Positions 16,262 to 24,615 of a stretch of DNA of 61,432 nucleotides are shown here, one piece after another; the first letter of the stretch is position 1, and the number at the start of each line of letters is the position of its first letter. The notes beneath the pieces were generated by a model, which had not been told where the DNA came from, ran no database searches, and was given only the letters and a program-made list of their open reading frames with translations. This DNA comes from an uncultured Prevotella sp. (GTDB lineage: Bacteria; Bacteroidota; Bacteroidia; Bacteroidales; Bacteroidaceae): assembly GCA_947170725.1 (NCBI GenBank), contig CAMVUM010000018.1, positions 1 to 61,432 on the forward strand, given 5' to 3'. A program made the position numbers and the translations under genes.

Positions 16262-18721
16262 TCAGAACTTCACGCTGAACTTGAATCTCACACCGTGCTT
16301 CGACGCCGTAGGCAAGTCGAGGTACGTCAGGCGCCTGACATACTCTATATGAAGGAAACGCAGCACGTTATGGACGCCGACGAGCACTTCGACATACGGC
16401 CGTTGAGGGTCCATGACGTGGGTGCCGGCTGGAAAAGCCATTAGAACGGAACTGCCGCTGTTCTCATGGAGCATCGGATTGTTCTTGTCCGTGAGGTCGC
16501 CCCAAAGCGCTTTCACACCGATATATTCGCGCCATTTGAGGCGGCGGATGAGCGGCAGTCGGTTGAACAGCTTTCCGTTGAGGTCCCATGAGAGATGCGC
16601 CGAGGCGTAGCGGTCGTTCAGAAACTCCATGTTAGTCATCAGATTGAACATGTCTTTCTGTATGACATACGACAGATTTGACGCCGGAACTATGAGCAGC
16701 GGATAAGGAACACGGTTCCACTGTGCTCCGGCTGAGAGACTGACGTCAACCTTTCCCCAGCTCTTGACCCAGAAACGCTTGAAGAACGACAGTTCAGTCA
16801 GGTTGTAACGATATTGTCCGCCCATCACTCCGCTCAGTCCGGCGGCATGGCTCACGGTCAGCACGGGAGCGTCAAGATTGATCAGCCGGCGGCCTCGGCG
16901 CGTGCTGACGAACTTCTCTCCCGGAGCGTAGCGCAACTCACAGCGCAGTTCCGTGGTGCGGATGCGGCGGGAAAGGGCGTCAATGAGGTTGGGAATGGCA
17001 TTCGTGGCGGCGCCGTCCCACGCCCTCTGACGGTCGGCCAGCGTCACGAAACCGAGTCCGCCGCACGCCTCGTTCTCCTCAGCAGTTACGGACAACGTAG
17101 TCCGCAGCCCCCACTCTTCCTCCCGTTCGGCCTTCAGCTGCTGACGGTCATAACGCACCATTCCTCCACCATCGGTCCATTTGAGAGAAGCAAATATGTT
17201 GTCCTTGTCCGTTGTCATGAATCGGTCGGCCGGATAGCCGATATCCCGCGACGACATCAGGGTCACGCTGCGCCGCGGAAACTCATCAGCGAGATATTCC
17301 TTGTCACGGAACGAATATGTCATTTCGGCTTTATAGTATTCCCTCCGGCTCTTCCAAGCATGGGCGTAATATCCGTTGAAGAACAGACGCGGACTGAGAT
17401 TGGCCGTCGTCTGGCCACCGATACGCGTACGCAGACCGTCGACGGAGTTTACCGAAAGGACACTCATCACGGGTCCGAGATCAACCTTATTATCATTCCC
17501 ATAGCGTCCTCCCGTTTCAACATAGTTTTCAATGAGTATCCGAAGAAGACCGAACAGCACGCCGGAGCGTCCCATCTGCTCTATCCCGGAAATGAGACTG
17601 TCCATGTCGTCCTCTCCGCGCGTCAGGTCGACCTGGCGTTTCTCCGCCCAGAAACCGCCGTCCCGCTTCTTAGCCTCGCGCTCCGTCGCGGCATGGGCAC
17701 GCACGGAAAACTCACTGTCGGCAATCGGACTGAAATCATGCCCGGTGATGCGTGTGTTGCGGATTACCACCGCTTTCTGAAGAAAATCGAAGAGGCTGAG
17801 CTCCACGACCATATCGTCGGAAACAAGCGTCCACTGGCCGTCAGGAAGCATGGCGAACTCCTGAATGATGCGTATGTCGTCAATGAAATTGACGTCGGTG
17901 CGTTTCGGCAACGTCAACTCACACCGCCGGACACGGAACGAGCCGTCGGCCATGACGTAGATGTCGCCCGAAAAGCCGAAGTCCTGCTGGTTGTTGGGAA
18001 GAAAACTGAGGTGTATGCAACGGTCACGCCCGACGTCAAGCGTGTCGATGATGTAGAAACGGTAGAAACCGATGGCGTCGCGGCTTATCGGCGAGGTGAA
18101 CGGATGCTGCAAAAGGCGTATCTGTTCGTCGTATATATCGACGTCGGTGAAAAAGTCCTTGAGGGCCGCAACAAGCAGATCGCCCGAGCGGAAGATTGTG
18201 TTGACGCCGTCGGAACGTTCTCCCGTGACCGTCTCCTGTTCGGCGTGAGGCTCGCGCCGGTAGACTTTGCGGGTCACGGTCTCGGTCATCATCATCGGAA
18301 GAATGAGCTTGTCGTTATACGGACACAACTCGACATGGCGGAAGACGTTCGGGATGTGGGACAGCAGGCCTTCCGAAAGGTCAGTCATCGAGACATCGTT
18401 TGACGCCAGCGTGAGCTTCTGATACTTCTCATAGCTGTAGAAATCACGTGAGGCGAGATCAGTGCGGCGCTTTGCCGCAATGACCCGCCTCATCAGTTCG
18501 ACGGCCGGATTGTTTCTGCGGCTGTACTTCTTCCGGCTTGTCGTCACCGTCAGTTCGCGCAGATGCTGCACCCGGTCATACCATTTCGTTGTGTCCCGTG
18601 ACGTCTGCTTCTCCGGATGCGCCACGTCCGGCACCGCTGTAAAGGCTGCACCATCCTCTGCCCCGGCTTCAGCGGCGGAACAGACAAGAGCGAACAACAG
18701 GAGAAGCAGACGCACTGTCAT
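16262..18721 (-). CDS. DUF5686 family outer-membrane protein
   Basis: An 819-residue exported protein of the Bacteroidetes DUF5686 family. Signal peptide about 1-22 (AEAGAEDG region). The N-terminal half carries the family's DFYSYEKYQKLTLA segment; the C-terminal half is a run of amphipathic strands with aromatic ends, finishing GVRFKFSVKF with the terminal Phe typical of outer-membrane barrels. Unlike many relatives it lacks an obvious N-terminal carboxypeptidase-regulatory domain. Its start overlaps the stop of the CDP-alcohol phosphotransferase gene by four bases (ATGA), implying coupling. Function unknown. Confidence 0.85.
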   Translation of the reverse strand: MTVRLLLLLFALVCSAAEAGAEDGAAFTAVPDVAHPEKQTSRDTTKWYDRVQHLRELTVTTSRKKYSRRNNPAVELMRRVIAAKRRTDLASRDFYSYEKYQKLTLASNDVSMTDLSEGLLSHIPNVFRHVELCPYNDKLILPMMMTETVTRKVYRREPHAEQETVTGERSDGVNTIFRSGDLLVAALKDFFTDVDIYDEQIRLLQHPFTSPISRDAIGFYRFYIIDTLDVGRDRCIHLSFLPNNQQDFGFSGDIYVMADGSFRVRRCELTLPKRTDVNFIDDIRIIQEFAMLPDGQWTLVSDDMVVELSLFDFLQKAVVIRNTRITGHDFSPIADSEFSVRAHAATEREAKKRDGGFWAEKRQVDLTRGEDDMDSLISGIEQMGRSGVLFGLLRILIENYVETGGRYGNDNKVDLGPVMSVLSVNSVDGLRTRIGGQTTANLSPRLFFNGYYAHAWKSRREYYKAEMTYSFRDKEYLADEFPRRSVTLMSSRDIGYPADRFMTTDKDNIFASLKWTDGGGMVRYDRQQLKAEREEEWGLRTTLSVTAEENEACGGLGFVTLADRQRAWDGAATNAIPNLIDALSRRIRTTELRCELRYAPGEKFVSTRRGRRLINLDAPVLTVSHAAGLSGVMGGQYRYNLTELSFFKRFWVKSWGKVDVSLSAGAQWNRVPYPLLIVPASNLSYVIQKDMFNLMTNMEFLNDRYASAHLSWDLNGKLFNRLPLIRRLKWREYIGVKALWGDLTDKNNPMLHENSGSSVLMAFPAGTHVMDPQRPYVEVLVGVHNVLRFLHIEYVRRLTYLDLPTASKHGVRFKFSVKF

Positions 18722-19659
18722 CGGCAGTATTTGGCGTTAAGCCGCCTGCAGAGCGCTTCATGAGACCTGTGCATGTGCCAATAGATGGCCGACAGGACGA
18801 CAATCTCGAAGAGCGGATATATATAAGGTATGTTGAGCAGACAGCCGATGTAGAGCATGATGGCCCGCGAGTTGTGCGTGAGAAGGTTTGTATATTTCAT
18901 CAGAGGCAGAGACCCGCTTCTGAAGTCGTCGCGAAGCTGCTGCGGCATGTCGCCCGCATCGGCGTAACGTGAGCGCAGACTGCGATAGAAAGCCTGAAAC
19001 TCGGGCGTCGACTTCTCCTGCGCAGCACAGTATTTGGCGTAATTCTTATAGAACATGCGCGCCCAGAACGAGCCGCCCGACGCCAGACTGTCATATATAG
19101 CGCGCTGTGAGGCGGAGTCGTCAAGTTCGCTTCCGCTCCTGCCAAGCAGGAAGTAGAGGTGAATCTGACGGTAGTAGTCGGCCAGACGACACTGCATCGT
19201 GTGGCAGACCAGTCCGGCGATGGCGCAGAGCAGCAGCGCCCACGCTCCCCACTCGACATCCGTGAACGGAATCTGCTGTGACCATAGGCGGGCAACGATT
19301 CCCAAATAGACAGCCGTGAACCACACGTCGCTGGCCAAGCCGTCGAGAACCCGGCCTACGAGTGTCTTCTGTCCGGTGAGCCGGGCAAGCTGGCCGTCGG
19401 TGGAATCGCAGAAGTTTGCGAACGTGAGAAGCACGATTCCGATGATGTTAGACCACAAATCAGTGTAGTGCATCATCCATCCGGCACCGATTCCGAGGAA
19501 CATCGACGCCACCGTAATGACGTTTGGGTGGACATGAAGCCGCGCCCAAAGGAGGGCGAAAGCCAAACCTATCGGACGGGTGAAATAGATGTCGAGCCAC
19601 TCTTCGGTGTCATTTGACTTGAACGACGCACGCAACAATTCACTGAAACTTTTTTCCAT
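18718..19659 (-). CDS. CDP-alcohol phosphotransferase family membrane protein
   Basis: A 313-residue integral membrane enzyme that transfers a phospho-alcohol from a CDP-activated donor. The motif starts at Asp85 (DSTDGQLAR) and continues with Gly102 and Asp106. The fourth Asp, expected at residue 110, is Ser; an Asp is at 111 instead. It is longer than PgsA-type enzymes (about 180-200), with an extra region near 160-240 rich in Tyr, Arg and Ser. The nucleotidyltransferase gene just upstream could make its CDP-substrate, as in the paired enzymes of inositol-phosphate lipid synthesis; the actual head group is unknown. Confidence 0.87.
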   Translation of the reverse strand: MEKSFSELLRASFKSNDTEEWLDIYFTRPIGLAFALLWARLHVHPNVITVASMFLGIGAGWMMHYTDLWSNIIGIVLLTFANFCDSTDGQLARLTGQKTLVGRVLDGLASDVWFTAVYLGIVARLWSQQIPFTDVEWGAWALLLCAIAGLVCHTMQCRLADYYRQIHLYFLLGRSGSELDDSASQRAIYDSLASGGSFWARMFYKNYAKYCAAQEKSTPEFQAFYRSLRSRYADAGDMPQQLRDDFRSGSLPLMKYTNLLTHNSRAIMLYIGCLLNIPYIYPLFEIVVLSAIYWHMHRSHEALCRRLNAKYCR

Positions 19660-19684
19660 AAAGCACTATTCGTTTTCTTCAAAT

Positions 19685-19774
19685 GTTCTGTTATATCTGT
19701 TCCGAGATTATGTCTAATTCTCTCCGAACGTTCCGTTATATCTGTTCCGAGATTATGTCTAATTCTCTCCGAAC
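19685..19774. repeat. 45-bp tandem duplication
   Basis: 19685-19729 and 19730-19774 are adjacent 45-base copies with one difference (T or C in GTTCxGTT). It lies between the nucleotidyltransferase stop and the CDP-alcohol phosphotransferase start and holds no gene. Confidence 0.9.
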
Positions 19775-19836
19775 GTTCTATCGTCCTCCTTCTGAAGCCG
19801 TTTCCTGCAACAACGGAGATGCCATATAGTCCGCCG

Positions 19837-20559
19837 TTATCCGGCGATGAACCCTTCCGCCTTCACGATGTCGCCGGCATGGTCGATATCGAGCACCTTC
19901 AAGAAAGGCCAGGCTTTAAGCCGGCATCCGTCGGCGATAAGCGCCCGCTGGAAATTTCTCATGCGGCTCTCGCCACGGCAGATACATCCCTGCAGTGTCC
20001 TGATGGCCACGGGAGTAAGTCCGTAGATACCACCGGAGATATAGCGGCAAGTCTCCGAGCGGTCAAGAAATGCGGTGATGTCCATCCCGTCTGTCGTCTC
20101 GACGTAGAGCGGCTTCTCGTCGTCTATATAGTCGGTGACGCCCATCAGGCCGTCGGCCTCTCCACCGTCCACGGCTTCGCGGAACGCACTGACATAGCGG
20201 GCGAACTCGTCTTCGCGGAAGATGGTGTCGACAGTGGTCAGACAGAACGGGCCGTCACCCAGCATACTGCTGATTTCATAGAAACTGTGCATAGAGCTTG
20301 GCGTGCTCTTGACCACAAAACGCAACGGCACGGGCCGCCCGTCGAGTCCATCCTGCTGTAGACGGACAAGATGAAGACTTACCTGTGCCGTCAAATCGTT
20401 GCAAATGACAACAATCTCTTCGGCGTCGTTCTCCATGAACACACGTATCAGCCTGTCAATGAGAGCTTCTCCGCCCACACGGACCAACGGCTTTGGCTCT
20501 TCAATGCCCTCCGCGGCGAGACGACTGCCTTCACCCGCGGCTATCACTGCATATTTCAT
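19837..20559 (-). CDS. Sugar/alcohol-phosphate nucleotidyltransferase
   Basis: A 240-residue protein of the NTP_transferase/MobA-like fold. It opens with AVIAAGEGSRL (nucleotide loop) and PKPLVRVGG (the following conserved Lys-Pro), with TTVDTIF as the metal-binding Asp region near residue 105. The frame runs upstream to 20703, but that part translates the heptad repeat and is not protein-like, so I start at MKYAVIAAG (20559). A TACCTTTG -7 box lies at 20594-20601 on the same strand. It probably makes the nucleotide-activated donor for the CDP-alcohol phosphotransferase encoded next. Confidence 0.87.
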   Translation of the reverse strand: MKYAVIAAGEGSRLAAEGIEEPKPLVRVGGEALIDRLIRVFMENDAEEIVVICNDLTAQVSLHLVRLQQDGLDGRPVPLRFVVKSTPSSMHSFYEISSMLGDGPFCLTTVDTIFREDEFARYVSAFREAVDGGEADGLMGVTDYIDDEKPLYVETTDGMDITAFLDRSETCRYISGGIYGLTPVAIRTLQGCICRGESRMRNFQRALIADGCRLKAWPFLKVLDIDHAGDIVKAEGFIAG

Positions 20560-20633
20560 TTTCTGTCTTATTGCTTTAAAATGTAACGGGGAGCAAAGGT
20601 AATAAATTAAATGAAGAATGAAGAATTTATTTA

Positions 20634-20792
20634 GTGAAGAGTGAAGAGGTTTATTAAGTGCAGAGTGCAGAGTGATGAGTGAAGAGGTATGATTACCGTG
20701 CAAGCCCTTTGTCTTTAGGTTCGGTAATCATACCTCTTCACTCATCACTCTGCATTCTGCACTAAATAAACTCTTCACTCATCACTCTTCAC
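20634..20792. repeat. Heptad-type inverted repeat with GGTATGATTACCG core
   Basis: Inner arms 20666-20698 and 20722-20754 are perfect 33-base reverse complements. The outer arms (20634-20665 and 20755-20792) continue the pairing imperfectly and consist of 7-base words such as GAGTGAA and CACTCAT. The 18-base loop-side word (20681-20698) recurs exactly at 61415-61432. It lies between the DUF362 gene's end and the nucleotidyltransferase start, both on the minus strand. Confidence 0.85.
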
Positions 20793-22061
20793 CTTCTTAT
20801 ACACAAGCTCTATCTTCTCATATTTCCTTTCCCTTGCGTTATTCCAATGTTCCATCAGTCCCAGCGGGCGGGTGACGGGCTTTCCGTCCTGAAGATAGAC
20901 CGTTCCGCTCGGCGCGGCGGGCAGCGAGGCTGCCTCGCGGAGGTATTCGTCACAGTAGTTCAGGCTTCCGTAGTCAGGCCATTCGCCGATGAGCATGTCC
21001 ATTGCCACGGCATCACAGGCCACGCCGTCCTGCGAAACAATGAGCGAGCAGCACCATCCGCCGTCAAACGGAGGTGTCTTCCACTGTCCTGCCGGAGCAC
21101 CGTTGACCCCGCGTGAGCCGTACGTGCCGTCAATGAGGAAGAGCAGACACTTCCCGCCCATGTCCTTATGGCCCATCCAGTCGACGAACGTCTTATATCC
21201 AGGCTTGCCGTGACGCTTGTCCTGACTGATGTTGTTGTGGGCGTTCTGACGCCACTGAAGCGCGATGTCCGTAGCCCCATACCAGTTCTTTGCCGTCAGC
21301 GTGACGCCCGGTCCGTTGTGGAGTTTCAGAAGAGCGGAGTTTATCAGATAGTCGGCGTCCACGATGCAGCGGGCCAGTCCGCGCGCCATACGACCGTTGT
21401 CCGTCGAATAAGTGATACGGTTCTCATAGTATTCGCATTTCAATCGGCCGTCACCGCCGATATTGTCAACGAAAGTCACATCGGGGAACTCACGGTACAC
21501 CTTGTTATATATACTGTCGGTGATGGCACGGCTCGGCTCGCAGATGACGATATCGCCTGGAGCCACTCCACCATCGTTGACCAACGAGCGCACGAGGGCC
21601 AGGGTCACGAACGGCGACGAGTTGAGTTCGACGGTCTCGCTATGGGCCGTAGAGTTGTTCATGTTCAGCTTGACGGCAATCTTTTCGCCCCTTTGATAAC
21701 CACGGTTGCCCCGGCCGTGGGTCTTGTTGAAGTCTGCGAACAGCGCCCGCCATGCCTTCGCGGCACTCTTCTTTCCCGCCAGCGTCGTCACCGCCGCGCG
21801 AACCATGGCGTCGGCCTTGGTCTGACTGTTCCATCGGTCCTCAACCCACAGTCCCGTCTCACCGTCCCACGAAGCGACTCCGGGAGCATGAATCCACGCC
21901 ACGCGCCCGGGATGGACGCCACGACCTTCGCCGATCGGCTCGTTAGGCCCGACAAACTGTTTCGGATGGCGCGCCTTCCCACGAACCTCACCGGAGGTCT
22001 GGGCCGTCGCGCAAAGTGCCGTCAAGGCGACGGCCGACAATAGAATAATACGTTTCAGCAT
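20775..22061 (-). CDS. DUF362 domain exported protein
   Basis: A 428-residue secreted protein: signal peptide about 1-21 (ALCATAQ), then an N-terminal segment (VAWIHAPGVASWDGETGLW) and a DUF362 domain (about 130-400, with VKLNMNN, VICEPSRAI, LKLHNGPGVTLTAKNWYG). DUF362 proteins are poorly characterised; some carry ferredoxin clusters, but this one shows no such Cys motif. It follows a GH43 gene on the same strand (137-base gap), so they may be co-transcribed. The last bases overlap the heptad repeat. Confidence 0.82.
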   Translation of the reverse strand: MLKRIILLSAVALTALCATAQTSGEVRGKARHPKQFVGPNEPIGEGRGVHPGRVAWIHAPGVASWDGETGLWVEDRWNSQTKADAMVRAAVTTLAGKKSAAKAWRALFADFNKTHGRGNRGYQRGEKIAVKLNMNNSTAHSETVELNSSPFVTLALVRSLVNDGGVAPGDIVICEPSRAITDSIYNKVYREFPDVTFVDNIGGDGRLKCEYYENRITYSTDNGRMARGLARCIVDADYLINSALLKLHNGPGVTLTAKNWYGATDIALQWRQNAHNNISQDKRHGKPGYKTFVDWMGHKDMGGKCLLFLIDGTYGSRGVNGAPAGQWKTPPFDGGWCCSLIVSQDGVACDAVAMDMLIGEWPDYGSLNYCDEYLREAASLPAAPSGTVYLQDGKPVTRPLGLMEHWNNARERKYEKIELVYKKVKSDE

Positions 22062-22084
22062 AATCAGTTTTTATTTAAATAATT

Positions 22085-22194
22085 GATAGAGATAAAAGGA
22101 GATAGATGGAGATAAAGGACGAATGTCAAAGCCGCCAAAGCTATCGTCCTCTATCTCCTTAGCGACCGCAAGGAGCGTTATCTCCTTTATCTTC
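22085..22194. repeat. GGAGATAAA-type inverted repeat with GCGACCGCA core
   Basis: Left words GGAGATAGATGGAGATAAAGGAC pair imperfectly with right words CTCTATCTCCTT and TTATCTCCTTTATC. The core at 22160-22188 (begins TAGCGACCGCA, ends CTCCTTT) matches 26 of 29 bases of the reverse complement of 60054-60082, 38 kb away. It lies between the GH43 stop and the DUF362 start. Confidence 0.75.
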
Positions 22195-22197
22195 CCA

Positions 22198-23808
22198 TCA
22201 TTGGATTATCTCATACCTGAAGAAATCAAACATCGCCCGTCCGCATCCCGCAGGCTGCTTCCCGTCGCCGGCCGTACGTACTTCGGCAGAACCAGTGGCA
22301 GCATCATAGCAGAAAAGGCCAGTGCGTATGCCCTTCCAATAGCCGTCCAGCATCGTGAACGTCTCACCGGCGGGCAGGAACGTCCGCCCGTCAGTGCTGT
22401 AATAAAAGCGGTGTTCATTGATACGGCTGTCTATCTCCACACGCAGCCACACCACATCGTGGCGGCCACCGCTGACAATAGTCCGCCGACCTTCCTGCTC
22501 AATGAATATTCCGTCATGACACACGCCGACACCGCGGAACGTCTTGCCCGTCAGGAGCAGTCCGGCGCATGTTCCCTCGGCCATGCCACGACAGTCGAGC
22601 AGCGTCGTCGCAGTGCCACGATAGCCCATAACCTTCTGAGTGAGCATGTTGCGACAAGCCTTCAGGCTATCGGCCCTCAAGGCGTCAAGCGTCAGCCATC
22701 CGTCGCGGGCGGTAAGGCTCCACGCCGAATCAACGGGATTGTGACACCACTGCCACTGCAATCCCAAAGCCGACTGCTGCTGGCCGCGCCAATAGAGACC
22801 GTCGGCCGTAAATTCATCGCTCGTCTGCGGGAGATAGGGCCGCACATCGGCCGCCGTAGACGGCTTGGCGTATGAAGCCACCGGCTCGCCGATACCGTTG
22901 CCGTCATAGTCCTCACCAATGGTCAGCCAGCCGTCGTCGGTCCACCTGGCGGGCTGCAAATGGACAACGCGTCCGAGCGGTGTGACGCTTTGGAAATGGA
23001 CAAACCACCACTCATGGCCGTCGGGCGTGTCGACCAGCGCGCCCTGATGTGGACCGTTGACGCCGGTCGAGCCTTGTTCGAGAACCACGCGACGCTCATA
23101 CGGCCCGTATATACTGTCGGCACGGAGCAGCGTCTGCCATCCCGTCCGCACGCCGCCCTCGGGTATGGAAAGATAGTAGCGGCCGCCACGCTTCAGCCAT
23201 TTCGTTCCTTCGGCCACCAGACCTTCATAGACCGTGCGGCCCTCGTCCAGCAGCCGGCGCCCGTCGGACGACATGCGGTGAACGATGATAGGACCGGCTC
23301 CATGGACACTATGACCGAGATATGCCCGGCCGTCGTCGTCCCAAATAGGGCACGGATCTTCCCATTTGGCCACGCGCCGGACACAGTGGAGCGGCGACCA
23401 CGGCCCGGCCGGATCCGTTGCCGTCGACATGAACAATCCCTCATGAGGCGTACAGAAGTAGACCCACAGCCGGCCGTCATGCCACCGTATGGACGGGGCC
23501 CACGAGCCTCCGGCATAACGCTTGTTTGTGTTCCAGCCCGGGAAATCAAGATGGGTGAATATCTGGCTCACCAAGCGCCAGTTGATAAGATCTTCCGACT
23601 CCAGAACCTGCATGCCCATGAAGTGGAAGTCCGACGCTACCATATAATATTTGTCCCCGAGGCGTATTACGTCCGGGTCGCTATAGTCGGCGTTGAGCAC
23701 AGGATTGCGGTATGTCCCGTCGCCCATATCGCCCCATCCGAGCTGCGCCGAAGCAGGAAACGACGCGGCAGTCATGGTGAATATAAGTAGTATGTTTGAC
23801 AGTTTCAT
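22198..23808 (-). CDS. Glycoside hydrolase family 43 protein
   Basis: A 536-residue secreted glycosidase, probably acting on xylan or arabinan side chains (beta-xylosidase or alpha-L-arabinofuranosidase; the sequence alone does not decide). Signal peptide 1-22. The five-bladed propeller spans about 28-320: DYSDPDVIRLGDKYYMV supplies the catalytic base region (Asp44), and WAPSIRWHDGRLWVYF is typical. A C-terminal jelly-roll (about 340-536) fits the GH43 accessory domain. The -7 box lies only 6 bases before the start codon. No SusC/D pair adjoins it. Confidence 0.92.
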   Translation of the reverse strand: MKLSNILLIFTMTAASFPASAQLGWGDMGDGTYRNPVLNADYSDPDVIRLGDKYYMVASDFHFMGMQVLESEDLINWRLVSQIFTHLDFPGWNTNKRYAGGSWAPSIRWHDGRLWVYFCTPHEGLFMSTATDPAGPWSPLHCVRRVAKWEDPCPIWDDDGRAYLGHSVHGAGPIIVHRMSSDGRRLLDEGRTVYEGLVAEGTKWLKRGGRYYLSIPEGGVRTGWQTLLRADSIYGPYERRVVLEQGSTGVNGPHQGALVDTPDGHEWWFVHFQSVTPLGRVVHLQPARWTDDGWLTIGEDYDGNGIGEPVASYAKPSTAADVRPYLPQTSDEFTADGLYWRGQQQSALGLQWQWCHNPVDSAWSLTARDGWLTLDALRADSLKACRNMLTQKVMGYRGTATTLLDCRGMAEGTCAGLLLTGKTFRGVGVCHDGIFIEQEGRRTIVSGGRHDVVWLRVEIDSRINEHRFYYSTDGRTFLPAGETFTMLDGYWKGIRTGLFCYDAATGSAEVRTAGDGKQPAGCGRAMFDFFRYEIIQ

Positions 23809-23813
23809 ATCGG

Positions 23814-23842
23814 CAAAGATATATAAAAAAATGATTTCACAA
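23814..23842 (-). promoter_or_regulatory. Promoter directly abutting the GH43 start
   Basis: Minus strand: TTG (23842-23840), 18-base spacer, TATCTTTG (23821-23814). The ATG begins 6 bases after the box, so the mRNA would start at or within a few bases of the start codon. Confidence 0.5.
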
Positions 23843-23916
23843 AAAACACTAAGACAGATTGTAAATACTCCGTCTGTGGCATTTGTTATATACTCAACAA
23901 TACTTCGCGTATTTGC

Positions 23917-24012
23917 ATCCTTGCATGGTTATATCCTTGCATGGTTATATCCTTGCGTGGTTGTATCTTCGCGTAGTTGTATCTTTACATCCTTGCATCT
24001 TTACGTCTTAGT
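23917..24012. repeat. Octamer-periodic tandem array
   Basis: Twelve degenerate 8-base units alternate between ATCCTTGC-like and ATGGTTAT-like words; the first two 16-base pairs are identical and later ones drift. The array lies between YqaA (minus, ends 24104) and GH43 (minus, starts 23808). It has no unique spacers, so it is not CRISPR. The rest of the 295-base gap holds nothing I can name. Confidence 0.8.
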
Positions 24013-24103
24013 AAAATGAATTCAGTTGATATGCCGGAGGCATAGAAGCATCAACATAGTGACATCTACAATGTTGACGATCAGGATTGTGAGAGACGGC
24101 GTT

Positions 24104-24556
24104 TCATATCACAAGGCTCGCTCCATAAACAAGCAGGACGTAGCGGAGGAACTTTCCGATGGAGATACTTATGATTGAAATAGGCATATTGGCCCGCATC
24201 AGACCGAGTGCGATTGTGATGGCACTGCCGAGAATCGGCAGGAAAGCGAAGAAACCCATCCACGCGCCATGACCGGCCATGAAACGTTCGGCTTTGACGA
24301 GGCTCTCACGGCTGACGTGCAGATAGCGCTCTATCCACTCCATGCGTCCCATGCGTCCTATGCCGTAGTTGACCATGCCGCCGGCGACGTTGCCCACGGT
24401 GCCATAGACGATGAGTCCCCACGGGTCAAGACCGGCAGCCTGAAGGGCTACCATGACGGCCTCACTGCTGAAAGGAAGGAAGCTGCCGGCAAGAAACGCG
24501 GAAAGTAACATCCCGACGTAACCGTAATTTATCAGAAAATCAACGATAAAATCCAT
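24104..24556 (-). CDS. YqaA/DedA-like membrane protein
   Basis: A 150-residue membrane protein of the YqaA/SNARE-associated (DedA-like) group. It has about four hydrophobic segments, an early GYVGMLLSAFLAGSFLPFSSE and the characteristic GNVAGGMVNYGIGR loop. DedA-type proteins are linked to lipid flipping and membrane homeostasis; the role here is inferred. I start at MDFIVDFLINYGYVG (24556); the longer frame to 24643 overlaps the upstream gene by 28 bases and adds a non-conserved start. Last gene of the RNA-methyltransferase-to-YqaA run. Confidence 0.85.
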   Translation of the reverse strand: MDFIVDFLINYGYVGMLLSAFLAGSFLPFSSEAVMVALQAAGLDPWGLIVYGTVGNVAGGMVNYGIGRMGRMEWIERYLHVSRESLVKAERFMAGHGAWMGFFAFLPILGSAITIALGLMRANMPISIISISIGKFLRYVLLVYGASLVI

Positions 24557-24615
24557 AATCAATAACCGTAATTTACAAAAATACCGACAATAATGCCAAT
24601 AATCAATAACCGCAA

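Noticed and set aside
16814..18403. 529-codon open frame antisense to the DUF5686 gene
   Set aside because: No recognisable domain, and it is a shadow of a well-supported gene on the other strand in GC-rich DNA.
20560..20703. Upstream extension of the nucleotidyltransferase frame
   Set aside because: It translates the heptad repeat; the conserved nucleotide loop begins right after MKY at 20559.
23917..24012. CRISPR array
   Set aside because: Units are 8 bases, degenerate, without spacers, and no cas gene is near.
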